Assembly: GCA_030374805.1 (NCBI GenBank)
Contig: JARGSG010000211.1
Coordinates: 464,636-528,635, forward strand
Source: Gracilaria gracilis
Lineage: Eukaryota; Rhodophyta; Florideophyceae; Gracilariales; Gracilariaceae
Length of the DNA stretch: 64,000 nucleotides
Direction: 5' to 3'
Below the pieces are notes generated by a model. It ran no database searches and was not told the DNA's origin. It worked only from the letters and a program-made list of their open reading frames with translations. The translations under genes were made by a program, and so were the position numbers. Of the stretch, positions 46,701 through 55,241 are shown piece by piece (positions within the stretch are counted from its first letter, which is position 1; every line of letters begins with the position of its first letter).

Positions 46701-49106
46701 GCCCCACTCGAGTTCGTGGCAATTGACTTGCTCGGCGAGTTCATTCGCACCCGCCGGGGAAACCGGTTTTTGCTCGTTATCACCGACCGCTTTTCGAAGC
46801 TGGTGCGGACTGTGCCTTTAAAGAAGGTTACCGCCAGTGCGGTCGCCCAAGCTTTCGTTACTAACTGGGTTTTTGTCTACGGACCGCCGATTGACCTACT
46901 ATCGGATAATGGACCGCAGTTTACGGCTAAGTTCTTTCAGGACGTCTGCCGCATCTTGCGGATACAAAACTGGTTCACGACTACCTATCATCCCCAGAGT
47001 AATGGGCAGGTTGAGCGATTTAACCGCACTATGCTCAATGCATTGCGGACGTTTGTTGCCGAGCATCCGTCGGAATGGGATCAGTACACCGATGCGGTGA
47101 CATATGCCTACAACACGCAGGTTCATCGTACTACGCAGATCTCGCCGTTCGAGCTTGTGCTATCACGCGTTCCACCTTCGGTGGCTATCGAGCCACAGCC
47201 AACGTTGGATAAGTTCCCCTCGCCCCGTCTACACAGGGACGCCTGGAAGGACTGGCTAAAGAAGATTATCCCAACAGTTGGGCAGAACATTGCGAAAGCA
47301 CAGGCCGCCTACAAGCGGAATTTCGACGCAAGGCTGCGTAAGAACGCCCCGCAGATCAAGAAAGGGGAGTATGCCTTTTTAAGGAAAGAGTACTATAATC
47401 CGGAGAAAGAGAAACGGCATAAGCTCTCGCCGATTGCGGATGGACCTTACAAAGTAATTGCTACGACCGACACTACGGTAGTCCTTGATGTCAAGGGTGC
47501 GCACGAGCGTTATTCGCGAGATCGCGTAACGCCTGCGCCAAAGCCTGTTTCACAGGAATCGCAACCGCCATCGTCGGCTACTACCGCACCTACAATGGAA
47601 ACAGCCGTCGAGACGGAAACTGCCGCCGAAGCGGGAACTCGCACTCAACTGTCTTTGTTGCCGCATCCGGAACGCGGTCTCGCTGATTTGCCAGCTAAGC
47701 CGGAAGTAGACGCACCAGTCGCAACTGCCGCTCATGTGCACACGCGGATATTGGCCCCTCCGGGGATACTGACCACCACCCCCGACGCTCCAACTGAGGA
47801 GGGAGAGGCGGCAGATCGTTCCTTGCCGTTGTCGCCGTCGGAAACGGAGTCGCCTTCGCAGGCCTCTGCCGCACGCAGTCGCACGCGGACGCGTGACACG
47901 CAGCCGGAGAACCGGAAGAAAGAGGGCGACGCGCAGGTACCGCGCAAGCCTCAAGAGGAGGAGTTACGTTCGCAGGCCCGAGAACGGGAGCACAGAACCG
48001 ATATGGTACGTGACATGCTGCCGGAAAGCCGGAAGAGTCGCACAGATTCGCTGAGGCCTTCGGAGAAGGACGCCGCTCCGGTGACGATCGAAGCCGGAAG
48101 ACCGGAAGAGAACGACGCGCCGTTACCACGGAAGCCTGAGTTGGAAAGCACCACCGTGGTGAATCGCAAGGCCGGAAGTCCGGAAGGAGAGAAGTTAGTT
48201 AGTGAAGACCGTACTGTTACGGCAGACCCGACTTCGGGAGATTTTAGCGAAGCATCAAGGGATGAAGCCGGGAAAAGTACGGAAACAAACGCCGCTTCGG
48301 CAATCCGTGAAGCCACAGTAAGTGGAAAACAGTCGAGTACTGCAGACGCGCACGCACCACTCAGAGTGTCAAGCTCCGTGGGCGAACCGCCTCCTGTGGA
48401 GGATGACAGCGCACGCGTACGACACGTGCCTGTCGCAAGCCGAGTGCCGCCTGCTAGGCTGACAGTGCCGAGAAACGGAACGTCGAAAAATTCCGAATTT
48501 GAATCGGCAAACGCCAGCCGTGCAACGGCGCACAGCTCAGCAACCGCAGCGCGCGGCAAACCGCCGCCACGGCACGTGCTGCAGCACCACTCGCTGGCGC
48601 ACCGCTTTGCGGACCGTTCACCGTCGCAACGGGAGATTATGCCGGAACGCCGGAAGCTCGCCATGCGAAAAGAACGAAGTCCGTTCACAGCCCAGCAGCA
48701 TGGGAAGAAGAACCAGGAAACTGGAAGCCTGACAGTCAGGAAAACACCATGGTCAACGTCGCCTTTGCCTGGTGTACAGGATGTGTTGCCGTCAGGACGG
48801 AAGCCGCCTACATTTGACGATGCCCACGACGGGAACAGGAGCGATGACGCCTCGAAAGAGGATTCCTCGACCAAGCCGCACACAGAGCGGAAGGTCCTCG
48901 ATGAGGAATATGTTATCGACCGTCTGGTAAGTCACGGCTACGCCCCTGACGGGGAACTACTGTATCGAGTCCGTTGGTACGGCTATGCCTCTTCAGAGGA
49001 TACGCACGAGCCTATTGAGCATTTGCCTCGCTCGAAGGTCTTGCAGTACCACCGTCGCACACGGACACCGATACCGGCTACGCTGGACAAAGCCCAAGTG
49101 GGTTGA
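43743..49106 (+). CDS. Pol polyprotein: protease, RT, RNase H, integrase, long tail, chromodomain (1787 aa from first Met)
   Basis: Protease DTGAG at 59-63. RT includes WRFCIDYRKLNAATVKD, FNRMPFGLTNAPATFQRA and YLDD at 541-544. RNase H begins at YAVDTDASDYQVG (~686). Integrase has an HHCC finger (HLSHYAKLSAHPGG ... CSDC, ~922-967) and the catalytic triad D995, D1055, E1091 (35 residues between the last two). A ~430-residue Ser/Pro/Glu/Arg-rich tail (~1290-1720) follows. The protein ends in a chromodomain (~1722-1775; LLYRVRWYGYASSEDTHEPI), which in chromoviruses directs insertion to heterochromatin. The frame is open upstream of Met1 across the gag stop, so the real product is probably a Gag-Pol frameshift protein. 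No stops. Confidence 0.95.
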   Translation: MATTDVDSEHLGVLRRPWIRSKNSRFPDRVLVMAKRNYKVYADLGVSDQYMVRQLSVLDTGAGPNFLVQSLIPPHLRSRIRATPLVDIADANNRPLSTVGVIDLLVRLGRYVVKLDFLVCKQLAAPVILGCDFCDRFVESIRPRARTVEMEDGTSVPIVRRPLRRALKKQVPLPAAQEPTADERKSTKLRVTRSICIPPESQSWVTVTSPQCGLQTVQPLPALQEKHQLALANGIVFVEPEKPFQVLVANFSRYHQRLVRSQVIGSLLPHPAAIVPTQVSTAEVLGILEAEEGEAERRELEPTNSDRKFEPSESDNAKPTLSDDEREAQGVNEKNALKELESLDLDHVPETHRDKLRHMLEEFTPMWDGSLGKIGITEHRIDLLPNTRPISQHPYRAVPTARQEEKAQVEKMLRAGVIEPAQSPWASPVVLAPKADGSWRFCIDYRKLNAATVKDVYPIPRMDECIDSLGDAKVFTTLDANWGYWQVPVRAEDRDKTAFVCHEGLYRFNRMPFGLTNAPATFQRAVDILLARFKWKTCLVYLDDIIVYSSNLDEHLAHVRDVMRVLRDAGITLNLKKCEFFTETVRYLGHVIRPGRLSIDEVRVKSLKEAKHPRTQTELRSFLGLCNVYRRFIPNFADIASPLNELLRKGQPVQLEAFDDRKAAAFSSLVDAVTSPPVLSLPRAGLPYAVDTDASDYQVGCALFQTTEDGERLPIGYWSRSLNVHERNYSVSEKECLAVVWALQTLRPYLMGNHFVVHTDHSALRWLLSIAEPSGRLMRWRLRLSEFDFEIRYKKGLLNTQADALSRLETEAEAAPVDDLEIPCFLAEDGSNDADEGSEGWDIYDAVLAVSGAQPEPGSFVPITPEELIREQHTDRFCTEIRSRLNGGAQLPFVENDQGFLIRTVGNRPQIVVPHTLQSRVLHLSHYAKLSAHPGGRKLYYTLRKDFYWPAMAFDAYATVRGCSDCAKNRVKLRKYSKKLVLFPARAPLEFVAIDLLGEFIRTRRGNRFLLVITDRFSKLVRTVPLKKVTASAVAQAFVTNWVFVYGPPIDLLSDNGPQFTAKFFQDVCRILRIQNWFTTTYHPQSNGQVERFNRTMLNALRTFVAEHPSEWDQYTDAVTYAYNTQVHRTTQISPFELVLSRVPPSVAIEPQPTLDKFPSPRLHRDAWKDWLKKIIPTVGQNIAKAQAAYKRNFDARLRKNAPQIKKGEYAFLRKEYYNPEKEKRHKLSPIADGPYKVIATTDTTVVLDVKGAHERYSRDRVTPAPKPVSQESQPPSSATTAPTMETAVETETAAEAGTRTQLSLLPHPERGLADLPAKPEVDAPVATAAHVHTRILAPPGILTTTPDAPTEEGEAADRSLPLSPSETESPSQASAARSRTRTRDTQPENRKKEGDAQVPRKPQEEELRSQAREREHRTDMVRDMLPESRKSRTDSLRPSEKDAAPVTIEAGRPEENDAPLPRKPELESTTVVNRKAGSPEGEKLVSEDRTVTADPTSGDFSEASRDEAGKSTETNAASAIREATVSGKQSSTADAHAPLRVSSSVGEPPPVEDDSARVRHVPVASRVPPARLTVPRNGTSKNSEFESANASRATAHSSATAARGKPPPRHVLQHHSLAHRFADRSPSQREIMPERRKLAMRKERSPFTAQQHGKKNQETGSLTVRKTPWSTSPLPGVQDVLPSGRKPPTFDDAHDGNRSDDASKEDSSTKPHTERKVLDEEYVIDRLVSHGYAPDGELLYRVRWYGYASSEDTHEPIEHLPRSKVLQYHRRTRTPIPATLDKAQVG

Positions 49107-49596
49107 CCGCCCACGTCTCAATTGAGCACAGCCGTCTCAGACAGAATATACCGCCTCATGCGGACAGTATTGCATTACGCAAGGATATGCCGCTTCAAGC
49201 GGATGCAGCTAAGTTAAGTTGAGATCACTAAGCCGCCGCAGGCGGACCAAGTCGCTCTGAGCAGACAGCTCTTGTTGAGCAAATACGCCGCGAAATGCGG
49301 AAGCCACTACAGTGGAGAAGAAGAAGATCGAAGCCTAGAAGAAGGAAGAGGAGCCAGGATACTGGAAGGAAGACTATGAAGTTATGATGCTACAGCCGCT
49401 CACAGCGGAAGCTTAGCCCCTCTCTCGTGGGTCATTCGCAACAGCCTCGCATGAGGTACTGCCCACTGAGAAGGGGGAGAGCAGAAGAAAATTCAAAGCC
49501 AAGCCGGCACAAGCCGGAGGAGTTTACTTCAACTACGGGGCTTTGCCCCTCGCTACTGGGGTCGATCTCAAGTTACGATCACCCTCCTTGGGAGGC
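49107..49596 (+). repeat. Mini-hairpin array in the Ty3 spacer
   Basis: At least ten short inverted repeats of 12-14 nt with GC-rich stems lie in 450 bp. They are CCGCCTCATGCGG (49151), CCGCTTCAAGCGG (49190), CCGCCGCAGGCGG (49233), GCTCTTGTTGAGC (49268), CCGCGAAATGCGG (49288), CCGCTCACAGCGG (49396), CCTCGCATGAGG (49445), CCGGCACAAGCCGG (49504), GGGGCTTTGCCCC (49537) and CCTCCTTGGGAGG (49583). There is no coding frame. The loops differ, so these are not copies of one repeat. Confidence 0.85.
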
Positions 49597-51456
49597 CTAA
49601 GCGCCAGATGGCCCAGCACCTGGGGTGTTGCCACCGCCGGGAGCGCCGGAGAAGTGTTGCGCTGCAATCGCTTGCAGATCCGACTCGTCGGTCACCGTAT
49701 CCGGTACGGCCACACCTACACCTCGTAGGAAGTCGCGAATAACCACCGCACGTGGCGTTATGGTAGCGCCGACGTCATCGGTTGTCGCCACAGATTGCCC
49801 CCAGGGGATTGTTGGATCAGGAGCCGCTTCAGCGGGTGGGTCGACGTTTTCGACAATGTCGCCCTCTCCCGTCGCTTCGGGCTGTTGTTCTTCCACTGTG
49901 CCCGCTGGGCTTCCCTCGTCCATGGGGCTTCCTCCCTCTACAGGGTCATCGTCGCCGTCATCGACGTAGATGAACCCACGCGGGTGCCCCTCGGGGATAT
50001 ACCGATCTCCTCGGCGACGCTCAGCCGCTTCGGCGGGTCCGATTACTTCCCATTCCCATGGGTCAAAGTAGACGAAATCGCCGGCATTGACAGTACGTCC
50101 CGGAGAGCGGTCGTTCGGCCGGCGGACCCCACCGGATACCTGGTTGGCAGGCACTTCATTCCAGTCAATCTGGTCGATCACGCCCACCAGTTGGGTTGCT
50201 TCACGAGCGTTGCGCACTGAGCCGAGTACTTCGGAAAGGTCCAAGTTACGGATTGATTGCCGGATGAGACCCGGAATATGCCACAGACGGTAAGCGTCGT
50301 ACGCCTCGACGAGGAGATACGCCGCTACGCGGACAGTCCATTCAGTGGCTAGGAGACTCCAAAGGCCGCGAGGCGGATTGTTCATGAAGTACGACCCGAT
50401 GTATGTAATACAGGGCGGGAGCTCCACGTAACACCCTCGTGGGACCTCGACGGCCGGCCAGAAGTCTGGAAGTTGCATGTACCGTCCTCGGCGGGCGTGC
50501 CCAGCCAGTCGTTCGACTTCAGAACACTGGTATGGCGCCAGAATCCCAAAACGGGAGCGCCACTTCCGCTCAAAGCGGAGTCCTTCCAAGAAGGCTGACC
50601 GTGCTGGACGGCGGAGATACCGGAACTCGGCGCGAAGAATGGGCCGAGCCCACAGTATCAAATCCTGGTGAGGCTGTACGGTATCCGAATATCGGTCGAT
50701 CTCGTCCAACGCGTTGGCAAGATAGTCGCCGTAGCCGACTTCGCCGAATGTTCGGTATCGCGCAACGTCATACCGGTACTGTTCCGGCACAGGATGCTCG
50801 TTCGGAGCTCGGAAGTGCCGCGCGTACCCGATACGGGCCATCTCGTTTCGAGCAAACTGCCGCGACTCGTGCCGACCTACGAATAGGCAACTCGGATTCA
50901 CCGCCACGCGGGCGCGCCAGTCCCAAGAACGGGTCACGTCTACCGGAAGCCCGCCAGGGAGATTGCCATCGATGGTGTAGGATTCGATAAGCTCGGTGTC
51001 CGAGAGCGCTTCGGCGTCAAACCAGGGTGCCTGGGCGAATATCGCACTATGCCGGTGAGGATCCCGGATGCGCAAAGTACCGAGAGCCGGCCAGCCAGCC
51101 GCGGAAGCGGGCAAGTCGATGTTGAACCAATCCCACACAGGGGCAGGACCAGCACCTTGTGCAGGCGCAGGACCTTGACCGGAAGACCCGGGTTGCGAAA
51201 CTGCCGCCGCTTGCGGAAGAGGCACGGACCGGAACGGCGGATTCGAGACTTGCATGCGTGCCGTCGAAGACGGAGGGGCACTCGGAGGTTGGTGAGGGTT
51301 GTTGTGCGACATTGTTGGGGAGTTGGGCGCTGAGGAAGATGGTGTAACAGGCGGTGGAGTGCGTGGTTCCGAACTTATCTCGGCAACCCCGTCGAGGGGG
51401 ACGTGGTTATGAACTCCCATGGTGGAGCGTGGACGGCCGTCTGAACGGTGTCTCAA
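49597..51456 (-). CDS. Antisense ORF inside the Ty3 element, unknown protein (619 aa)
   Basis: A 1.86-kb uninterrupted frame opposite to gag-pol, between the spacer and the 3' LTR. No comparable sense-strand frame exists here (longest 183 codons). Alternative starts are Met13 and Met49. Residues 1-105 are Pro/Ser/Gln-rich. Residues ~110-470 are Trp-, Tyr- and Arg-rich and look folded, including VWDWFNIDLPASAAGWPALG, FWPAVEVPRGCYVELPPC and WTVRVAAYLLVEAYDAYRLW. The last ~130 residues are acidic and Gly/Pro-rich. I see no signal peptide, transmembrane span, Cys motif, protease or envelope feature. Its promoter would lie in or at the 3' LTR. The family is unknown to me. Confidence 0.75.
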   Translation of the reverse strand: MRHRSDGRPRSTMGVHNHVPLDGVAEISSEPRTPPPVTPSSSAPNSPTMSHNNPHQPPSAPPSSTARMQVSNPPFRSVPLPQAAAVSQPGSSGQGPAPAQGAGPAPVWDWFNIDLPASAAGWPALGTLRIRDPHRHSAIFAQAPWFDAEALSDTELIESYTIDGNLPGGLPVDVTRSWDWRARVAVNPSCLFVGRHESRQFARNEMARIGYARHFRAPNEHPVPEQYRYDVARYRTFGEVGYGDYLANALDEIDRYSDTVQPHQDLILWARPILRAEFRYLRRPARSAFLEGLRFERKWRSRFGILAPYQCSEVERLAGHARRGRYMQLPDFWPAVEVPRGCYVELPPCITYIGSYFMNNPPRGLWSLLATEWTVRVAAYLLVEAYDAYRLWHIPGLIRQSIRNLDLSEVLGSVRNAREATQLVGVIDQIDWNEVPANQVSGGVRRPNDRSPGRTVNAGDFVYFDPWEWEVIGPAEAAERRRGDRYIPEGHPRGFIYVDDGDDDPVEGGSPMDEGSPAGTVEEQQPEATGEGDIVENVDPPAEAAPDPTIPWGQSVATTDDVGATITPRAVVIRDFLRGVGVAVPDTVTDESDLQAIAAQHFSGAPGGGNTPGAGPSGA

Positions 51457-51460
51457 CCTG

Positions 51461-51472
51461 AGAAGGGGGAGA
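51461..51472 (+). other. Polypurine tract before the 3' LTR
   Basis: AGAAGGGGGAGA abuts the LTR start TGTAGTGC. This is the expected plus-strand primer of reverse transcription. Confidence 0.88.
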
Positions 51473-52333
51473 TGTAGTGCAATGGCCCTTTACAGGGGAT
51501 GCGCGTTACAGCTCTTCATAAGAGTTTGATCCGTTTCCGGTCTCGCCACCGCTAGATATGACTAGTTATTAGTTTATTATGCCCATTATGGGGTGCGCCT
51601 AGGAAGGGTAGTAATTGTAGACACGTGTGTCTGCAATGGCCCGATGTCGGGTGCGCCGTGGCAATCCCTCACGGGTAGTCCACGTGTAGTGTCATGGCCG
51701 GCAGTGCCGGTTACTTAGATATTTACTTGATATTTTCAAGTGCCGTATATAAGTGGCGGCACTTGCCGCCACTGTACGGAAGTAAACCTCAAGGGGGACT
51801 TTGGCTCTGACTTGTCGCAGCTTGCGCCCGACTCTAGCCCACTTCTTGGGAAAGTCGCCGCATATCCGGACTTGTCAACCGCCTCTACCATCGAGGAGTT
51901 CTGGACCGTCGTTACGGCTATTTTTTTATTGTTTTTCCGTCACCATTGGTGCATCTTCCGTCATACGGCTCTTGCTGCTTCGCCCTGTTATACAGGTTGT
52001 CCCTTTTGGTATTGGGCTTGCCGCCCCACTCTCGTGAGTCAGTGCTCCGCTGCGCGGCTCATTTGTTGATCCCTCGTTGCCCATTCCGTTGGGTTGGATA
52101 CTGCCATACGTATTGGTTCGTCCGACAGTGTCGGTTTCTAAAGCTGATTCTTCACCCCTCCACCTCCGACTGCACGCCCAGATCGGGGCCACCCGGACTT
52201 ACACCCGGCTCGTGTTGGCCCTATCGGAGGGTTCTGCCGCTCGACTGCCCTTCACAGGGAGCAGGGCCTGAACACCCTGAGGTGCTCGTCCGCGACGCGG
52301 CTTGTTGTTTCCCGTCGAGGGCTTTGCACCACA
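51473..52333 (+). repeat. 3' LTR of Ty3 copy 2 (861 bp)
   Basis: Same length as the 5' LTR. I see three substitutions (near 51795, 51923 and 52221). It carries the same TATA, hairpins and ends. The next 3 bases (AAC) also match those after the 5' LTR, so the exact end is uncertain by 3 bp. Confidence 0.93.
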
Positions 52334-53154
52334 AACAGGATGTCTTTAACGCCGACGAAACGCATTTTTGTATAAACATGGATAATCACAAAACCTTGGC
52401 ATTGATTGGGGACAAAAATGTTAGATACGCTGATGTGGTTTCCGGAGATGACGGGATGACGATGATGGTTCTGATTTCGGGAGGCTGCTCGGCACGACTG
52501 GAGATACCGGTGTTGATATTCAAAAACGTAGATAAGAACTATTCTATCCGGGGACTTGCCGATGATGTTCCCGGCGTTGTATACCGAACCGGGCCAAAGG
52601 CGTGGATGGATAGACACGTATTCTTTGAGTAGCTTCGAGACAAACGCGTGTTCACATCTTTACCAAACGGGCGCAAACGGGTTTTGTATATTGACAATGT
52701 GAATACCCATGATGTGACGGAGCAAGTGAAGGAAGCTTTGAAAGAAAGCAATACGAAGATCAGGTTTTTTCCATGCAACGCTACGCATCTAGTGCAACCT
52801 GCACATAGTTTTGTTATACAGAAGTTGAAAACGTACTGGCGCGATGAGTGGGATGATTTCAAAATGGATATGATCGATAAGCGCATGTGGTGTGATGGTC
52901 AACGTTTGTCGGGAAAGCTAAGCAATCCGGGAAAGAGGCATTTTCTTAAGCTTGCTGCGCGTTCGGTTCGCGGGGTAAGTGAGCAGCGTGATAGTGATGG
53001 TGTCACCTACGCCCGCAAAGCCATGATTCGATGTGGTATGGCTCTGAATTTAAATGGGCAGTGGGAGGAGAGGCAGTTGTTCCCTGAGCTACAGCAGATT
53101 GTGTCGAAGTATCGTGAGAACTTCGAGGGAGAAGCGGTGGGTGGGAGCTCCTGA
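52334..53154 (+). pseudogene. DDE transposase C-terminal half, inactivated
   Basis: It encodes the catalytic core from DVFNADETHFCINMD onward. It has a TAG at 52630-52632 where copy 2A has Trp, and the third catalytic acid is lost: HLVQPAHSFVIQ here against HLVQPADSFLIQ in 2A. The 5' half is absent, replaced by the LTR. The frame is otherwise open to the stop at 53154. Confidence 0.88.
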
Positions 53155-53320
53155 TCTGTGGTTCTGGAGCCCACACTAATTAAAGTATAACCAAATTAGT
53201 GTGGTTGCGTATATAGTGTGGCCCACACTAATTTCCGTGACAGAAGTCAGAATACGAGTTACAAAATTAGTGTGGGCCACACTAATTGCAGTTGTCACCT
53301 GTAGTTACAGTGTTAACCTG
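52334..53320 (+). mobile_element. Pogo-like DNA transposon, 3' half (copy 2B)
   Basis: It starts in mid-transposase directly after the LTR and runs to a terminal inverted repeat GTTACAGTGTTAACCTG followed by TA (53321-53322). Subterminal palindromes AATTAGTGTGG-CCCACACTAATT recur at about 53170-53288. It is a different copy from 2A (many substitutions) and lies in the opposite orientation. Confidence 0.85.
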
Positions 53321-53331
53321 TACCGTTGGTA
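53321..53331 (+). repeat. Dispersed inverted-repeat motif TACCGTTGGTA
   Basis: Exact copy; its first two bases are the TA at the transposon end. It is followed by AAAACGCTAACCGTTGTAGATA. GTAAAACGCTA here (53329-53339) also occurs at the left edge of the composite (38620-38630). Confidence 0.6.
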
Positions 53332-53587
53332 AAACGCTAACCGTTGTAGATAATCCTCCTTCCCTTCCCCTTCCCCTTCTGTGTTGGCGGTCTTCGATCA
53401 ATTCTCACGTTGTAGTATCTAGAGTAGATACGCTTCGTAGATACAACGGTAAGGAGACCCCAGCGGTCGAGTCGTCTCGGTCGTCAAGAGACCGCTGCGG
53501 TCTCTTTAGAACTGATACAGGTCTGTTCACGATAACGTTCCAAGCCTTACCAACCCTGCTGTATCAACTGTACGTACGCGTACATCT

Positions 53588-54753
53588 ATGCCTCCCTCGT
53601 CACGGCCTGCGCAACCTTCACCAGCCTCGCCAGCCTCGCCAGCTTCGCCATCAACTTTCGCCGGTGCCCCAGCGTTACCCCACGACGGTGTCGTGCATCA
53701 TCCCCTTGGCGGTGCGTCCTACTACTTCAAGATTAACCTAATCTCATATCTTAGCGCCCAATGCTCAGAACTCCACATCACCGCTCATGTCGGGTGCCAA
53801 CCTAATAGCGTGCCTCACATTGGCAACTCCACCACCATTGCCACCGCCTTCTCAGTAGCAGCCGCACTACGCGCCCATTCTGTAAAAGATGTTCACGATA
53901 GTTTCGTATGCGTCGATACCGCCCCTTCTAACCAATCAACTACAACCATCAATGGCATGTTATACCAACGTTCTGTGTCAGACACAGAAGCAATAGATCA
54001 GAATTTGCGCCCCTTTATGTCCCTTCTCACACGCTTACCAGTCGCATCGTCCATTCCGTTCAAAACATATACGCAGGACATATGGAGACATCATCCAAAC
54101 TTTGTCAATGTCTTACAAGCTATCATGGACAAACGCCATGTCTTGGGGCCACAACTGTCACCAAGAACAAAACTGTTAGCCATCCGAGCCGCATGTCCGC
54201 ATCCAGCGTGTGCCCTTGCAGACAAACACGGTGTTCAAAATGACTACGCCAAACGCGTCTACATTTCGTTCGAGTGCGGTATACACGGTACTTACGTCAT
54301 AAACCTACATGATAAGCATCAGTTAAGTGGGTTAGGCTTCAATACTCCGTTACGCAACTTGATCCGGGTCACGCTTTGTAGCTACGATGAGCACAAATCA
54401 TGGGTACCGGGGCTGACTATGCTGGATTTTATCAGGAGCAGATGTTATGGCGCACGCTTTCTGACCCGAAACAAGCACTATATTTTATGTATGCACCGTT
54501 AGTGGTAGACAGGTCGGGCGGGTAGTTGTCCAAAAACATATACGTGGAATGAAAGGCGTACGGATATTTGAGACAACACGCATTAGAATATGTCCTGGAT
54601 GGAGAGCAATTCTTGTGTATTCCAAATGCTGTAGAAGCGTTTCACGAGGAAGTATCTTCGTGGATTGAAGAGTCCTTTAACTTCTTTCGCAACTACTCAG
54701 TCGATTACATGAGGCGCCAGCTAGTGGCAAGGGGTATGGGGAGCGGACCATAG
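53588..54753 (+). pseudogene. Decayed HIGH/LSK-motif nucleotidyltransferase-like gene
   Basis: The first frame (53588-54502, 304 codons) has a Ser/Pro/Ala-rich start, then AHVGCQPNSVPHIGNSTTIA, which resembles the HIGH motif of class I aminoacyl-tRNA synthetases and related nucleotidylyltransferases. A Cys-rich part follows (CPHPAC ... FECGIHG). Near 54418 the conserved frame shifts by one base to YAGFYQEQMLWRTL. It then meets TAG and TGA on either side of LSKNIYVE (a KMSKS-like position) and continues through 54568-54753 (ALEYVLDGEQFLCIP ... FRNYSVDYMRRQL). One frameshift and two stops mean a recent pseudogene, or sequencing errors. The exact family is not identified. Confidence 0.6.
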
Positions 54754-55241
54754 TCGCTCTAAGCCTGCGGAAAGTGGCACGAGCTGCACAGACGCGCCTC
54801 TATTCAATGATCGTCGCTCATGATTCAGGACTCCTGAACTGTCAACTTGTTGTAGATATCAAACTGGACCCGTCCAAAACGGTTCGGGTGGTCCATCGGT
54901 CCAGTCCTTGCTTGTGAGTTCTATTCTCATATCCTGTACCTCTAATTGTAAAGATAGACTCTCATTCCAATCCTTACATTTGTTCTCGTGCTCCATCCCT
55001 GCAGACATTTGGTTTCGTTCCCAACCTGAGATTGTAGTAATGGCGACGCAGCAACATTCAACGGATGGATCTTCCATGAAAGATAGCGTGGCAAGCGACA
55101 AGAGCCATGCCAGGGTGGCACTTCATGATGAACAGGGTACTTAGTCACTGTTGCAGGCCGCGGGGAATGACATCAATCGAAGTGTTTCTTCAACAGGAGA
55201 GGTGGGACGCATAGCTTTCTTGGTTACTGAGAGGTTGACTG
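54754..55241 (+). other. Intergenic, nothing identified
   Basis: Short frames only. It lies between the pseudogene and the 3' end of the ASCH gene. Confidence 0.4.

Larger units (their letters stand above)
40595..52333 (+). mobile_element. Ty3/Gypsy chromovirus-type LTR retrotransposon, copy 2, nearly intact (11.7 kb)
   Basis: Order: 5' LTR, primer-binding site, gag, pol (PR-RT-RH-INT-chromodomain) in the -1 frame, a hairpin-rich spacer, a 619-codon antisense ORF, polypurine tract, 3' LTR. I find only three base differences between the two 861-bp LTRs, so the insertion is recent. Both coding frames are open. The flanks do not show a target duplication: the left is AGATC inside transposon copy 2A and the right is AACAG inside a different, inverted transposon copy. 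The length is large for the family because of the long pol tail and the extra ORF. Confidence 0.95.

Noticed and set aside
47951-48883. 310-codon minus-strand frame in the pol tail
   Set aside because: It lies opposite a low-complexity part of pol, has no domain, and the sense frame is clearly the real one.
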